This document shows positions 26,118 through 34,544 of a stretch of DNA of 64,000 nt, piece by piece (positions within the stretch are counted from its first letter, which is position 1; the number at the start of each line of letters is the position of its first letter). Under the pieces are notes generated by a model. That model ran no database searches. It saw only the letters and a program-made list of their open reading frames with translations, and was not told where the DNA came from. Origin of the DNA: Paracoccaceae bacterium (lineage in GTDB: Bacteria; Pseudomonadota; Alphaproteobacteria; Rhodobacterales; Rhodobacteraceae); contig WRPH01000001.1 of the NCBI GenBank assembly GCA_009773375.1, positions 184,351-248,350 of the forward strand, given 5' to 3'. The translations under genes and the position numbers were made by a program.

Positions 26118-27575
26118 ATGTCGATTTCCGGCGGGCTTTCCTCGGCGCTTTCGGGGCTGAACGCGGCAGCGCGCGCGGCCGAGATCGTGTCTTCCAACAT
26201 CGCCAACGCGATGACCGAAGGCTATGGCCGACGCGAACTGCAAACCAGCGCGCGGTCGCTCGGCGGCAGCGGTCAGGGCGTGCGTGTGGTCGGCGTGGTG
26301 CGGCGGTCGGACCCGATTCTGATCGGGGATCGCAGGCTGGCGCAGGCAGGTAGCGGCGGGCGCGACAGCATGGCCGCCTTCCTGAGACGGCTGGAAAGCG
26401 TGCTCGGCACGCCCGACAGCAGCACCTCGCTTGGCAGTCGGGTTGCGGCATTTGACACCGCCTTGCTGGAAGCAACCTCGCGCCCCGAATCCGAAGCGCG
26501 GCTGTCGAAAGTGCTGGAAACCGCGAAATCCTTGGCGGCGCATCTGGCCTCGGCAGGAGGGGAGATTCAGGCGACGCGCGGTGCGGCGGACGATCAGATC
26601 GGCGATCAGGTGACGCAGGTGAACACCGCATTGGGCCGGATTGCCGACCTGAACGGGCAGATCCGCGCGAACTTCGGCACTGGCCGCGATTCATCTGCGC
26701 TGCTGGACCAACGCCAGCAAGTAATTGACAGCGTTGCAAAAATCATCCCACTGCGCGAAGTTCCGCGTGACAATGGCCAAATCGCGCTGTTCACCACGGG
26801 CGGCGCGGTGGTGCTGGATGGCCTGCCGGGCGAGTTGGGCTTTACCCCAGTTGGGGTGGTGGTGCCCGGCATGACGCAAGCCAGTGGCGCGCTGTCAGGG
26901 CTGACGCTGAACGGCAAACCTCTGTCAACGCGGGCCGAAGACGGCCCGATTTCGGGCGGCACTCTCGCCGCCGCGTTCGCGGTGCGCGATGATCTGGCAC
27001 CTGATGCACAGGCCAAGGTGGACGCAATCGCGCGCGACCTGATCGAGCGTTTTGCCGACCCTGCCTTGGACAGCAGCCGTGCCCCCGGCGCCGCGGGTCT
27101 GTTCACCGATGCCGGGGCGGCGTTTTCTCCTGCCAATGAAACCGGGCTTGCCCAGCGGCTGCGGCTGAATGCCGCCACCGATCCGGCGCAAGGTGGCGCG
27201 TTGTGGCGGCTGCGCGACGGTCTGGGCGCAACGGTGCCCGGCGCGGTGGGCAATGCGCAATTGCTGAAGGACATGCAGAGCAGCCTGCTTGCTCAGCGCA
27301 TTCCGGCCTCGGGTGGGTTAAGCAACGGCGCGCGCAGCTTTGCCATCCTGTCTGCCGATATGGTTTCCGGCGTGGCCTCCGCCCGCGTTTCGGCCGAAGG
27401 CGAAGCCAGCTATGCCTCGGCCCGGCTGGACACGCTGCGCAGCATGGAACTGGAGGATGGCGTCGACACCGATCAGGAAATGCAGTCGCTGATGCTGATC
27501 GAACAGGCCTACGCCGCCAACGCCAAGGTGATAACGACGATTGACGACATGATTCAAACCTTGCTGGGGATGTAA
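26118..27575 (+). CDS. flgK: Hook-filament junction protein FlgK (HAP1)
   Basis: A 485-residue hook-associated protein. The N-terminus (SISGGLSSALSGLNAAARAAE, with SSNIANAMTEGYGRRE after it) and the C-terminal helix (EMQSLMLIEQAYAANAKVI) are the conserved D0 segments of FlgK. A central DQIGDQVTQVNTALGRIADL helix and LLDQRQQVIDSVAKIIPL also fit. It joins the hook to the filament. GGAGGC lies just upstream. It sits between flgE and flgL in the usual order. Confidence 0.95.
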   Translation: MSISGGLSSALSGLNAAARAAEIVSSNIANAMTEGYGRRELQTSARSLGGSGQGVRVVGVVRRSDPILIGDRRLAQAGSGGRDSMAAFLRRLESVLGTPDSSTSLGSRVAAFDTALLEATSRPESEARLSKVLETAKSLAAHLASAGGEIQATRGAADDQIGDQVTQVNTALGRIADLNGQIRANFGTGRDSSALLDQRQQVIDSVAKIIPLREVPRDNGQIALFTTGGAVVLDGLPGELGFTPVGVVVPGMTQASGALSGLTLNGKPLSTRAEDGPISGGTLAAAFAVRDDLAPDAQAKVDAIARDLIERFADPALDSSRAPGAAGLFTDAGAAFSPANETGLAQRLRLNAATDPAQGGALWRLRDGLGATVPGAVGNAQLLKDMQSSLLAQRIPASGGLSNGARSFAILSADMVSGVASARVSAEGEASYASARLDTLRSMELEDGVDTDQEMQSLMLIEQAYAANAKVITTIDDMIQTLLGM

Positions 27576-27578
27576 ACC

Positions 27579-28586
27579 ATGACAGCGATTTCTTTGGGAG
27601 ATCTGGCACATTCCTTCATGCTGCGGCGGCAGAACGTGACGCTGAAATATGATATGCAGCGGCTATCAACCGAACTGACCACCGGGCGGGTGGCCGATAC
27701 CGCCGCTCGCACCTCGGGGGATCTGGTGCCGCTTTCGGGCATCGACGCCTCGCTGGCGCGGCTGAAGGGCTATGCGGCGGTCACGGCCGAGGCCGGCCTG
27801 TTTGCCGCCACCATGCAGACCAGCCTTGGCGTGATTGCTGATATGTCAACCGACCTGAGCGGCTCTCTTCTGGCGGCAGCCTCGGCCGGGAACACAGCCA
27901 ACCAGATTGATCTGGTCGGCGGCGAGGCGCGACAAAAACTCGAAAGCGCACTTTCCGCCCTGAATACGCGCGTGGGGGATCGCAGCCTGTTTGCCGGGAC
28001 GCATACGACGTCACCTGCCGTGGTAAACGCAGAGACGCTGCTGTCAGCGTTGGATGCCGTGCTTGTCGGGGCGACAAGTGCTGCCGATGTTGAAACAGCC
28101 GTGACAAATTGGTTCAACGCCCCGACCGGGTTTGCCAGCCTGGGCTATCAGGGTGGGCCGCAACTCGCGGCGCTGTCGATCACGCCCGGCGATGATGCCA
28201 AGCTGGATGTGACCGCGAATGACCCCACCATCCGCGCCACCCTGAAGGGTCTGGCACTGGCGGCATTGCTGGATCGGGGTGTGTTGGCGGGGCAGCCGGG
28301 CGGGCGGCAAGACCTTGCCCGCCGCGCCGGGGTCAGCCTGTTGGAAAGCCAGACCGACCGCGCCACACTGGCCTCGCGGCTGGGCATGGCCGAGGCACAG
28401 ATTGATGCAGCCCGGGCCCGGAATGCCAACGAGAGTTTTGCGCTGCAAATCGCCCGTAACGACATCGTTTCTGCCGACCCGTATGAAACCGCCTCGAAAC
28501 TGGAAGAAACGCAGGCCCAGCTGGAAAAGATCTACACCATCACCGCGCGAATGACGCGCCTTAGCCTGTTGGATTTCATGCGATGA
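27579..28586 (+). CDS. flgL: Hook-filament junction protein FlgL (HAP3, flagellin-like)
   Basis: A 335-residue flagellin-like protein. The N-terminus (LAHSFMLRRQNVTLKYDMQR, then LSTELTTGRVAD) and the C-terminus (ETASKLEETQAQLEKIYTIT, then ARMTRLSLLDFM) are the paired helices of the flagellin fold. It follows flgK by 3 bases and its stop overlaps the flgI start, so its position supports FlgL rather than flagellin. It forms the second junction ring below the filament. Confidence 0.9.
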   Translation: MTAISLGDLAHSFMLRRQNVTLKYDMQRLSTELTTGRVADTAARTSGDLVPLSGIDASLARLKGYAAVTAEAGLFAATMQTSLGVIADMSTDLSGSLLAAASAGNTANQIDLVGGEARQKLESALSALNTRVGDRSLFAGTHTTSPAVVNAETLLSALDAVLVGATSAADVETAVTNWFNAPTGFASLGYQGGPQLAALSITPGDDAKLDVTANDPTIRATLKGLALAALLDRGVLAGQPGGRQDLARRAGVSLLESQTDRATLASRLGMAEAQIDAARARNANESFALQIARNDIVSADPYETASKLEETQAQLEKIYTITARMTRLSLLDFMR

Positions 28587-29674
28587 GAAGACTTCTTTGC
28601 ACGGCCTTGATCGCCCTGATGCCCAACCTGGTTTTGGCTGGGCCAATCCGCATCAAGGATCTGGTCGAATTTGACGGTGTGCGCGCGAATGATCTGGTGG
28701 GTTATGGGCTTGTTGTCGGGCTGAACGGCACCGGGGACGGCTTGCGCAACGCCCCCTTTACCGAAGAAATCATGTCAAACCTGCTGGAGCGGTTGGGGGT
28801 GAACGTGTCCGGCGAGCAGTATCAACCCAAGAACGTTGCTGCGGTGTTTGTGACCGCGACATTGCCTGCGTTCGCGCGTGCAGGCGGACAGATAGACGTG
28901 ACGGTTTCAGCGATTGGCGATGCCAAAAGTCTGCTTGGCGGAACGCTGATCATGACACCGCTGAACGGCGCCGATGGCCAGATCTACGCCGTGGCGCAGG
29001 GTGCCATCATCGCGGGCGGGGTTTCTGCGGATGGGCAGGCGGCGAAAGTGGTGCAGGGCGTGCCGACGGCCGGGATGATCCCCTCTGGTGCGCGGGTGGA
29101 GCGCGAGGTCGAGTTCGACTTTACCCAGCTGGAATCGATGCGGCTGGCGCTGCGCGAACCGGATTTCACCACAGCAGCGCGGATAGAGGCGGCGATCAAC
29201 AGCGAAATGGGCCGTGGCGCTGCGGAAATGCTGGATGCCGGCACGGTGGTGCTGAACACCGGCGGCGGATCACCGGCGCATGTGGTCAGCCGGGTGGAAA
29301 ATATTCAGGTTGAACCGGAAACGCGGGCGCGAGTGGTGGTCGATCAACGCTCTGGCACGATTGTCATGGGTGAAGATGTGCGGATCAGCCGGGTCGCGGT
29401 GGCGCAGGGTAATCTGACGCTGCGGATCGACGAAAGCCCGATGGTGGTGCAGCCAAACCCGTTTGCCGAGGGTGAAACCATTGTGGTGCCGCGATCTGCG
29501 GTGGATATTCAGAACGAGCCGGGCACCGGTCTGGCGGAAGTATCGGGCGGCACCAACCTTTCCGAGGTGGTGGCCGGGCTCAATGCGCTGGGTGTGGCAC
29601 CGCACGATATGATCGACATTCTGAAAAGCATCAACGCGGCAGGCGCGCTGCATGCCGATTTCCTGGTGAACTGA
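28583..29674 (+). CDS. flgI: Flagellar P-ring protein FlgI
   Basis: A 363-residue secreted protein with a Sec signal peptide (MRRLLCTALIALMPNLVLAG, cleaved near residue 20). The hallmark start of the mature protein IRIKDLVEFDGVRANDLVGY and the GLVVGLNGTGDGLRNAPFTE segment are clear, as is the C-terminal LNALGVAPHDMIDILKSINA. FlgI assembles into the periplasmic P ring around the rod. The start overlaps flgL (ATGA). It ends the plus-strand block and converges on fliP; flgA and flgH are not in the window. Confidence 0.96.
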   Translation: MRRLLCTALIALMPNLVLAGPIRIKDLVEFDGVRANDLVGYGLVVGLNGTGDGLRNAPFTEEIMSNLLERLGVNVSGEQYQPKNVAAVFVTATLPAFARAGGQIDVTVSAIGDAKSLLGGTLIMTPLNGADGQIYAVAQGAIIAGGVSADGQAAKVVQGVPTAGMIPSGARVEREVEFDFTQLESMRLALREPDFTTAARIEAAINSEMGRGAAEMLDAGTVVLNTGGGSPAHVVSRVENIQVEPETRARVVVDQRSGTIVMGEDVRISRVAVAQGNLTLRIDESPMVVQPNPFAEGETIVVPRSAVDIQNEPGTGLAEVSGGTNLSEVVAGLNALGVAPHDMIDILKSINAAGALHADFLVN

Positions 29675-29734
29675 CCGGATGCAGGTCAAAATCCGGCGGC
29701 CATGCGCCACCGGATTCTGCACCCGGGGCGGCTT

Positions 29735-30454
29735 TTAAAAGTAACTGCGCACCAAGGCACCCGAAACCAGCGCCCAGCCATCTGCCACAACGAAAAACGC
29801 CAACTTGAACGGCAGTGACACCACGGCAGGCGGCACCATCATCATCCCCATCGACATCAGCACGGCAGCGACCACCAGATCGATGATCAGGAAGGGCAGA
29901 AAGATCAGAAAACCGATCTCGAAAGCCCGCTGAATTTCAGACAGGATGAACGACGGCACCAGCAGGGAAAGCGGTGCATCTATCGGCACGACCGGCGCGA
30001 CCGCCGGGCGCAGGTTTTGCAGCGCTGTGAAGGTGTCTCCATCCAGTCGCGCCGCCATAAAGCCGCGAAACGGGGCAAGCATAAGCGGAATCGCTTGCTG
30101 CAAGTCAATGCTGCCTGCGTTCAGCGGCTCGACGCCTTGCACCCATGCTTCTGTAAACACCGGGTCCATGACAAACCATGTCAGGAACAGTGCAAGGCTG
30201 ACGATCAACATGTTGGGCGGCGATTGCTGCAACCCAATCGCCTGCCGCAAAATCGACAACACGGTGACAATGAAGGGGAAGCAGGTGATCATCACCGCCA
30301 ACCCAGGCACAAGGCTTAGGACCGTCATCACCACCAGTAATTGCACCGATCTGGTAGACAGCGCGGTCTGATCCCCGAAGTTGATCGACAAATCCTGCGC
30401 CATCGCCGGGGCGGTCAGCACGAACAACAGCCCCAGGACGATGGCCTTGCTCAC
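29735..30454 (-). CDS. fliP: Flagellar export gate protein FliP
   Basis: A 239-residue protein of the type III export gate. A cleavable signal (MSKAIVLGLLFVLTAPAMAQ) precedes conserved FliP segments: ITCFPFIVTVLSILRQAIGLQQSPPN, split here at about residues 57-82, PSFILSEIQRAFEIGFLIFL and AVLMSMGMMMVPPAVVSLPF. FliP forms the core of the inner-membrane export channel with FliQ and FliR; fliQ is not seen in the window. The start overlaps the stop of fliN, so they are translated as one unit. Confidence 0.95.
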   Translation of the reverse strand: MSKAIVLGLLFVLTAPAMAQDLSINFGDQTALSTRSVQLLVVMTVLSLVPGLAVMITCFPFIVTVLSILRQAIGLQQSPPNMLIVSLALFLTWFVMDPVFTEAWVQGVEPLNAGSIDLQQAIPLMLAPFRGFMAARLDGDTFTALQNLRPAVAPVVPIDAPLSLLVPSFILSEIQRAFEIGFLIFLPFLIIDLVVAAVLMSMGMMMVPPAVVSLPFKLAFFVVADGWALVSGALVRSYF

Positions 30455-30720
30455 AACCCGCCCCGCAAATTGGCAACTTCGGTCAAACGTACCGCCAACT
30501 GGCCAGAATTGTCGCCCTCCAGTTCCTGCAACTCGCCGCGGGCGATCAACCGATCCCCGACATAAAGTTCAACCGGATCATCCACCCGGCGATCCAGCGC
30601 CAGCACCGCATCGCGCGACAACCGCAGCAGGTCGCGCACCAGCGGGCGGGCCTTGCCGACCGAAATCGTCACCTCGATCGGCACCTGACCGAAGGGGTTG
30701 CTGTCGGGCAATTCATCCAT
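30451..30720 (-). CDS. fliN: Flagellar switch protein FliN
   Basis: An 89-residue C-ring protein of minimal length. The SpoA/FliN domain is complete: VPIEVTISVGKARPLVRDLL, then LSRDAVLALDRRVDDPVELY and VGDRLIARGEL. It forms the lower rim of the switch complex with FliM and FliG, which are not in the window. The ATG at 30720 is taken; the frame extends upstream into fliH but that part is only a shadow. It overlaps the end of fliH by 8 bases. Confidence 0.93.
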   Translation of the reverse strand: MDELPDSNPFGQVPIEVTISVGKARPLVRDLLRLSRDAVLALDRRVDDPVELYVGDRLIARGELQELEGDNSGQLAVRLTEVANLRGGL

Positions 30721-31306
30721 TTTTGTTTTCCTTTTCTGGAAGCTCAAAGAACCCGCGTACAGCGGCGGTGATTTCGGCGGTTGCGCGATCAAGGTTGATC
30801 TGCGTCTCTGTCTCGCCCAATTTCAGGTAAACTTGGCCCTCGCTGAGGCTGGTCTCTTCAACAAGCGTCAGCGGAATCCCGGTCGCCTGTTCCAACAATG
30901 CCTCCACTGCGGGGCGGGCGGCAGGATTCAGCACCAATGTTACCGGAGCATCCGCCATTTTCTCGGCCAGCGGCATCAGCACATCCAGCACGATCGGCGC
31001 TAGGGTTTCACGGGCAAGGCCGGGTAAAAACCGGCCTACGATCTCGTTCAGCAACGGTTCCAACGCGCGCAGGACGTGCATGCGGGCCTCGTGAAAAGTA
31101 AAGCCCAAGCTTTGCAGATTGCGCGCCAGATCGGCGCGGACACGGGTCTGATCTGCAGACTGCGCTGCGGCCGCATCCTCCCAGCCAGCGGCATAGCCTG
31201 TGTCGTAAGAGGCCAGCTTGGTCTCTTCCAGCAGCATCGAATCCAAAACCACCGTCTTGGCCCCCGGACCGGCGACTTCGGTTTCAAAGACTTCGAGTTT
31301 CAGCAT
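30713..31306 (-). CDS. fliH: FliH-like flagellar export regulator
   Basis: A 197-residue protein placed by context and pattern as FliH. It has a helical Ala/Glu-rich N-terminal part (LEETKLASYDTGYAAGWEDA, a FliH-type glycine-spaced helix) and a C-terminal alpha/beta domain (VTLVLNPAARPAVEALLEQ). FliH binds and restrains the export ATPase FliI, which is not in the window. The ATG at 31306 lies two bases after the fliF stop; a TTG at 31312 would overlap it. FliH proteins diverge strongly, so the name rests partly on position between fliF and fliN. Confidence 0.8.
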   Translation of the reverse strand: MLKLEVFETEVAGPGAKTVVLDSMLLEETKLASYDTGYAAGWEDAAAAQSADQTRVRADLARNLQSLGFTFHEARMHVLRALEPLLNEIVGRFLPGLARETLAPIVLDVLMPLAEKMADAPVTLVLNPAARPAVEALLEQATGIPLTLVEETSLSEGQVYLKLGETETQINLDRATAEITAAVRGFFELPEKENKNG

Positions 31307-31308
31307 TT

Positions 31309-32907
31309 TCAACGGCTTTCCTCTTCATATTCCATCCAACCGCGCAGAATTTCGACCGACTCGGTCTGACGTTCCTCGATCAGCCGGCGCAGACGTGAAA
31401 CCGGATCGCTGCCGTCACCCGCCGCTTCAGGCACGCCGGAAACCACCGACAGCGGCGGCAGATCGGTGCCGTCGTCAATTTCGCCCGTCAGCACACGGAT
31501 GCCTTCCGGGCTGACCATGCCCGGCAGCGCTAGGGGGGTTGAGGGTGCGGGCAAGGCTGCACGCCGCGACGCCGAGGTAAAGACCGGGCGGATCACGAAC
31601 AGGCCCAGGATCAGCGCGACAACAGCAAGAATAGCTGTCTGGATCAGCGTCATCGCATCAATCGGGCCAAAGCTGAACAGGCTGGCTTCGGCCAGATCCC
31701 CCGGAACTGGTACCGGTTCAAAGGTAAGGGATTTCAGCGTCAACACATCGCCGCGCGCAAGATCCAGCCCCGCAGCCGAAGTGACCAGCTCGCGCAGTAC
31801 GGCGAGTTCTTCTTCTGGCCGAGGCTCGAACGTGACGGTGCCGTCAGCCGCAGTGGCCGCTGCGCCATCAACAAGAACCGCCACGGAAATCTTGCGTACC
31901 GCCCCCGGCGCCTTCACCAGCTCTCGATTGGTTTCCGAAACCTCATAGTTAACCCTTTCGCGGGTTTCAGAATTTTCAGATCTGCCATTTCCTCCCGCAG
32001 CCGCAGTATTGGCAGGCAGGTTTGACGCAACGGTCACATCGCCACCAGGTTGCGTACTGGAGCCGGTCTGCTGCGTGTTATCGGTCGAAATCGCCACCCT
32101 GCCCTGCGGATCAAACCGGCGTTCAACGATGGATTCACTATCTGTCACCACATCGACCGCCACTTCGACCACTGCTTTGCCAGCGCCGACCCGCGCTGCC
32201 AGCAAACGCTCGATGTTCGCCTTGATCTCTGCCGCCCTGCTGTCGGCGGCCATCGCTGGCGCTGCATCGTCGGCTTCGGACGGCAACAACCCGGCCACGG
32301 AATCGATCACGGCCACCTCGTCGGGCAACATCCCCGGCACCGAGGCCGCCACCAGATGCCGCAAGGCTTTGGCTTGCACCGCAGGCAAAGCGCCAGTGGC
32401 TGAAGTGATCGTCACGCTGGCACTGGGCTTGATGTCGCGCTGAAACGGCTGCGAAGGTGCTTGCGCGATGTGCACCCTAGCCGCACGAATCTGTGGATTG
32501 GATAAAATTGTCCGCGCCAGTTCACCTTCCTTTGCGCGCCAATAGGCGGCATCGAACATTTGCGCGGTGGTGCCAAAGCCCGAAAGCGAATCAAGCAGTT
32601 CATATCCGGTGCCCGAATTCGTGGGCAACCCTTCGGCAGCCAGCGTCATCCGAAGGGTGTCGCGCTGGGCGTCTTCAACGTAAATCGCTTCGCCGCGCAC
32701 CTCATAGGCCACGCCGCGCTGTTCGAGGGCTGCCACCACATCACCCGCAGCAGCACCATCTAACCCTGCATAAAGCAAAGACATTCCAAGTGTGCCGGCC
32801 ATGCGTGACATGCCCAGAACCGCCAGAAACACTGCCAGCGTCGCCCCCAGAACGACAAAACGTTTACGGCCATCAAGGCCTTGCCAGATTTGCAAAAGAT
32901 TCTGCAC
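31309..32907 (-). CDS. fliF: Flagellar MS-ring protein FliF
   Basis: A 532-residue MS-ring protein. There is one membrane helix near residues 18-40 and another near 425-445 (ALILGLFVIRPVF). Between them are the YscJ/FliF ring domain (LLYAGLDGAAAGDVVAALEQ; ARVHIAQAPSQPFQRD) and the conserved VSETNRELVKAPGAVRKISV segment. The C-terminal RRLIEERQTESVEILRGWM is the FliG-binding tail. It heads the fliF-fliH-fliN-fliP block, divergent from fliL with a shared CtrA box. Confidence 0.95.
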   Translation of the reverse strand: MQNLLQIWQGLDGRKRFVVLGATLAVFLAVLGMSRMAGTLGMSLLYAGLDGAAAGDVVAALEQRGVAYEVRGEAIYVEDAQRDTLRMTLAAEGLPTNSGTGYELLDSLSGFGTTAQMFDAAYWRAKEGELARTILSNPQIRAARVHIAQAPSQPFQRDIKPSASVTITSATGALPAVQAKALRHLVAASVPGMLPDEVAVIDSVAGLLPSEADDAAPAMAADSRAAEIKANIERLLAARVGAGKAVVEVAVDVVTDSESIVERRFDPQGRVAISTDNTQQTGSSTQPGGDVTVASNLPANTAAAGGNGRSENSETRERVNYEVSETNRELVKAPGAVRKISVAVLVDGAAATAADGTVTFEPRPEEELAVLRELVTSAAGLDLARGDVLTLKSLTFEPVPVPGDLAEASLFSFGPIDAMTLIQTAILAVVALILGLFVIRPVFTSASRRAALPAPSTPLALPGMVSPEGIRVLTGEIDDGTDLPPLSVVSGVPEAAGDGSDPVSRLRRLIEERQTESVEILRGWMEYEEESR

Positions 32908-32964
32908 GCTCGGTCTCCGGTATATGGGCGTCTGCCCGATGAATGCAGTTTTGCCGGATTGGCC

Positions 32965-32979
32965 TTAACAATCGGTTAG
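32965..32979. promoter_or_regulatory. CtrA box between divergent fliF and fliL
   Basis: TTAA-N7-TTAG (TTAACAATCGGTTAG) has one mismatch to the CtrA consensus. It lies 57 bases from the fliF start and 45 bases from the fliL start, so one site could control both flagellar blocks. Confidence 0.7.
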
Positions 32980-33024
32980 TGCCCTCGGTCTATGTTTGTT
33001 CTGCAAGCAAAGACGGAGGGCCCC

Positions 33025-33510
33025 GTGGCCGAAGCTGAACAGCCGCAGGATGCGGCTCCGAAAAAGAAGTCAAAAAAGCCTTTGATCATTGGGCTTGTGC
33101 TGGCTTTGGCGCTGGGCGGTGGCGGCTTTTACGCCACCTGGTCGGGACTGATTCTTGGTGCCAGCGATCCGCACGGGGCCGAGGGCGAGACCGGCGCAGC
33201 GCCTTTGCCGGACATCAGCTTTGTGCCGGTTGAACCGCTTGTGGTGTCGATCGGGCCGGGAGAGGCGAATCGCCACCTGCGCTTTACTTCGCAGATCGAG
33301 GTGAACGGAACGCACGGCGATGAGGTGACGTTGCTGCTGCCCCGGATCGTTGATGTGATGAACAGCTACTTGCGCGCGATTGACCCGGCAGAGTTCGACG
33401 ATCCCGCCGCGATGATGCGGATGCGGGCACAACTGCTGCGCCGCATCCAGATTGTAACCGGAGAGGGCCGCGTGCGCGACCTGCTGGTCACAGAATTTGT
33501 CTTGAATTGA
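33025..33510 (+). CDS. fliL: Flagellar basal body protein FliL
   Basis: A 161-residue membrane protein. After a Lys-rich cytoplasmic start (PKKKSKKP) there is one membrane helix (LIIGLVLALALGGGGFYATW), then the periplasmic FliL domain with FVPVEPLVVSIG and the C-terminal RVRDLLVTEFVLN. FliL surrounds the stator and supports torque. The GTG at 33025 is preferred because GGAGGG lies 5 bases upstream; an ATG at 32992 is less well placed. It is the first gene of the long fliL-flhB block. Confidence 0.93.
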   Translation: MAEAEQPQDAAPKKKSKKPLIIGLVLALALGGGGFYATWSGLILGASDPHGAEGETGAAPLPDISFVPVEPLVVSIGPGEANRHLRFTSQIEVNGTHGDEVTLLLPRIVDVMNSYLRAIDPAEFDDPAAMMRMRAQLLRRIQIVTGEGRVRDLLVTEFVLN

Positions 33511-33522
33511 AGGGAGAATCCC

Positions 33523-33915
33523 ATGGTGCTGATCGCGGATATTCTGATGGCGGCCGGGTCTTTTGGCGCAGCAATCTATTGCTATGTGCTTTCGGGGCGG
33601 CTGAAGAAATTCACCACACTGGAAACCGGAATGGGCGGTGCAATTGCCGTACTGTCGGCACAGGTCGATGACATGACACGGGCATTGGAAAAGGCGCGCA
33701 CGGCGGCCAATGGGTCGGCGGACGGCTTGCAGACCCTGACGGCGCGCGGCGAAGCGGTAGCGGCGCGGCTGGAACTGTTGATGGCGGCAATGCATGATTT
33801 GCCCGAGTCCACCGCAGCGCCTGCACAGACAGAACCCGACCCAGCCGAGTCCGAACGCCGCTTGCGCTTCGTCCGCCGTCGGGCCAGCCGCCCTGATCTG
33901 GAGGCCGCAGAATGA
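33523..33915 (+). CDS. Uncharacterised flagellar-cluster protein (130 aa, one membrane helix)
   Basis: A 130-residue protein with an N-terminal hydrophobic segment (IADILMAAGSFGAAIYCYVL, residues 4-23), a helical region that could form a coiled coil (LSAQVDDMTRALEKARTAAN), and a basic C-terminus (ERRLRFVRRRASRP). A good AAGGGAG site precedes it. It overlaps motE by 4 bases and follows fliL by 12, so it is tightly built into the flagellar operon. I do not recognise a named family. A membrane-anchored helper for the stator or basal body is an inference from position. Confidence 0.8.
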   Translation: MVLIADILMAAGSFGAAIYCYVLSGRLKKFTTLETGMGGAIAVLSAQVDDMTRALEKARTAANGSADGLQTLTARGEAVAARLELLMAAMHDLPESTAAPAQTEPDPAESERRLRFVRRRASRPDLEAAE

Positions 33916-34481
33916 GCAAGCCGCGCAAACGTGGTGGCCGAAGTGCCTTGGTCATTCTGGCGCTGTTTCTGGCCGCATCCGGGGCGCTGCGCGTTGGGGC
34001 TGGGGTGGGTGCAGCGCTGGCTAATTCTGCCGCAGAAGCACCTCAGCCTGCGACGGAACCACAGAACTGCCCCGAGCCGCCTCTGGCGCTGGCAGAGGCG
34101 CTCAAGACCCGCGATGCCGCACTTTCTGCGCGCGAGGCTGCATTGAAGGATCGGCTGGCGGCGCTCGCCTTGGCCGAAGACGCGATCAACAAGCGCATGG
34201 ACGAACTTGCTACGGCAGAGGCCGATCTGAAGAAAACCCTTCAGATCGCCGATGGTGCCGCCGAAGCCGATCTGACCCGGCTGACGGCCGTTTACGAGGC
34301 GATGAAGCCCGCCGATGCAGCCAGGCTCTTTGCCGAAATGGCCCCTGATTTTGCCGCCGGCTTCCTTGGCCGGATGAACCCTGGTGCTGCCGCCTCGGTG
34401 ATGGCCGGGATGGAGCCTGGCAAGGCCTATTCAATCTCGGTGTTGATCGCGGGCCGAAATGCGCTGGCACCAAAGAACTAG
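33912..34481 (+). CDS. MotE-like flagellar chaperone
   Basis: A 189-residue protein: an N-terminal membrane/signal segment (about residues 11-35), a cysteine at C53, a long coiled coil (about 58-120, ALKTRDAALSAREAALKDRL) and a C-terminal MgtE-N-like helical domain (about 128-180, YEAMKPADAARLFAEMAPDF). This is the layout of MotE in rhizobia, a periplasmic chaperone of the motor protein MotC that is reported to work as a disulfide-linked dimer; the single cysteine here fits. No MotC homologue is obvious, but the large protein just after motA may be its client. It overlaps the preceding gene by 4 bases. Confidence 0.8.
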   Translation: MSKPRKRGGRSALVILALFLAASGALRVGAGVGAALANSAAEAPQPATEPQNCPEPPLALAEALKTRDAALSAREAALKDRLAALALAEDAINKRMDELATAEADLKKTLQIADGAAEADLTRLTAVYEAMKPADAARLFAEMAPDFAAGFLGRMNPGAAASVMAGMEPGKAYSISVLIAGRNALAPKN

Positions 34482-34544
34482 CGTCAGTCTTTTTTAACCC
34501 GACTCTGCGAAGCTGCAGCGTGGGCAATCGGTTGGGAACAAATC

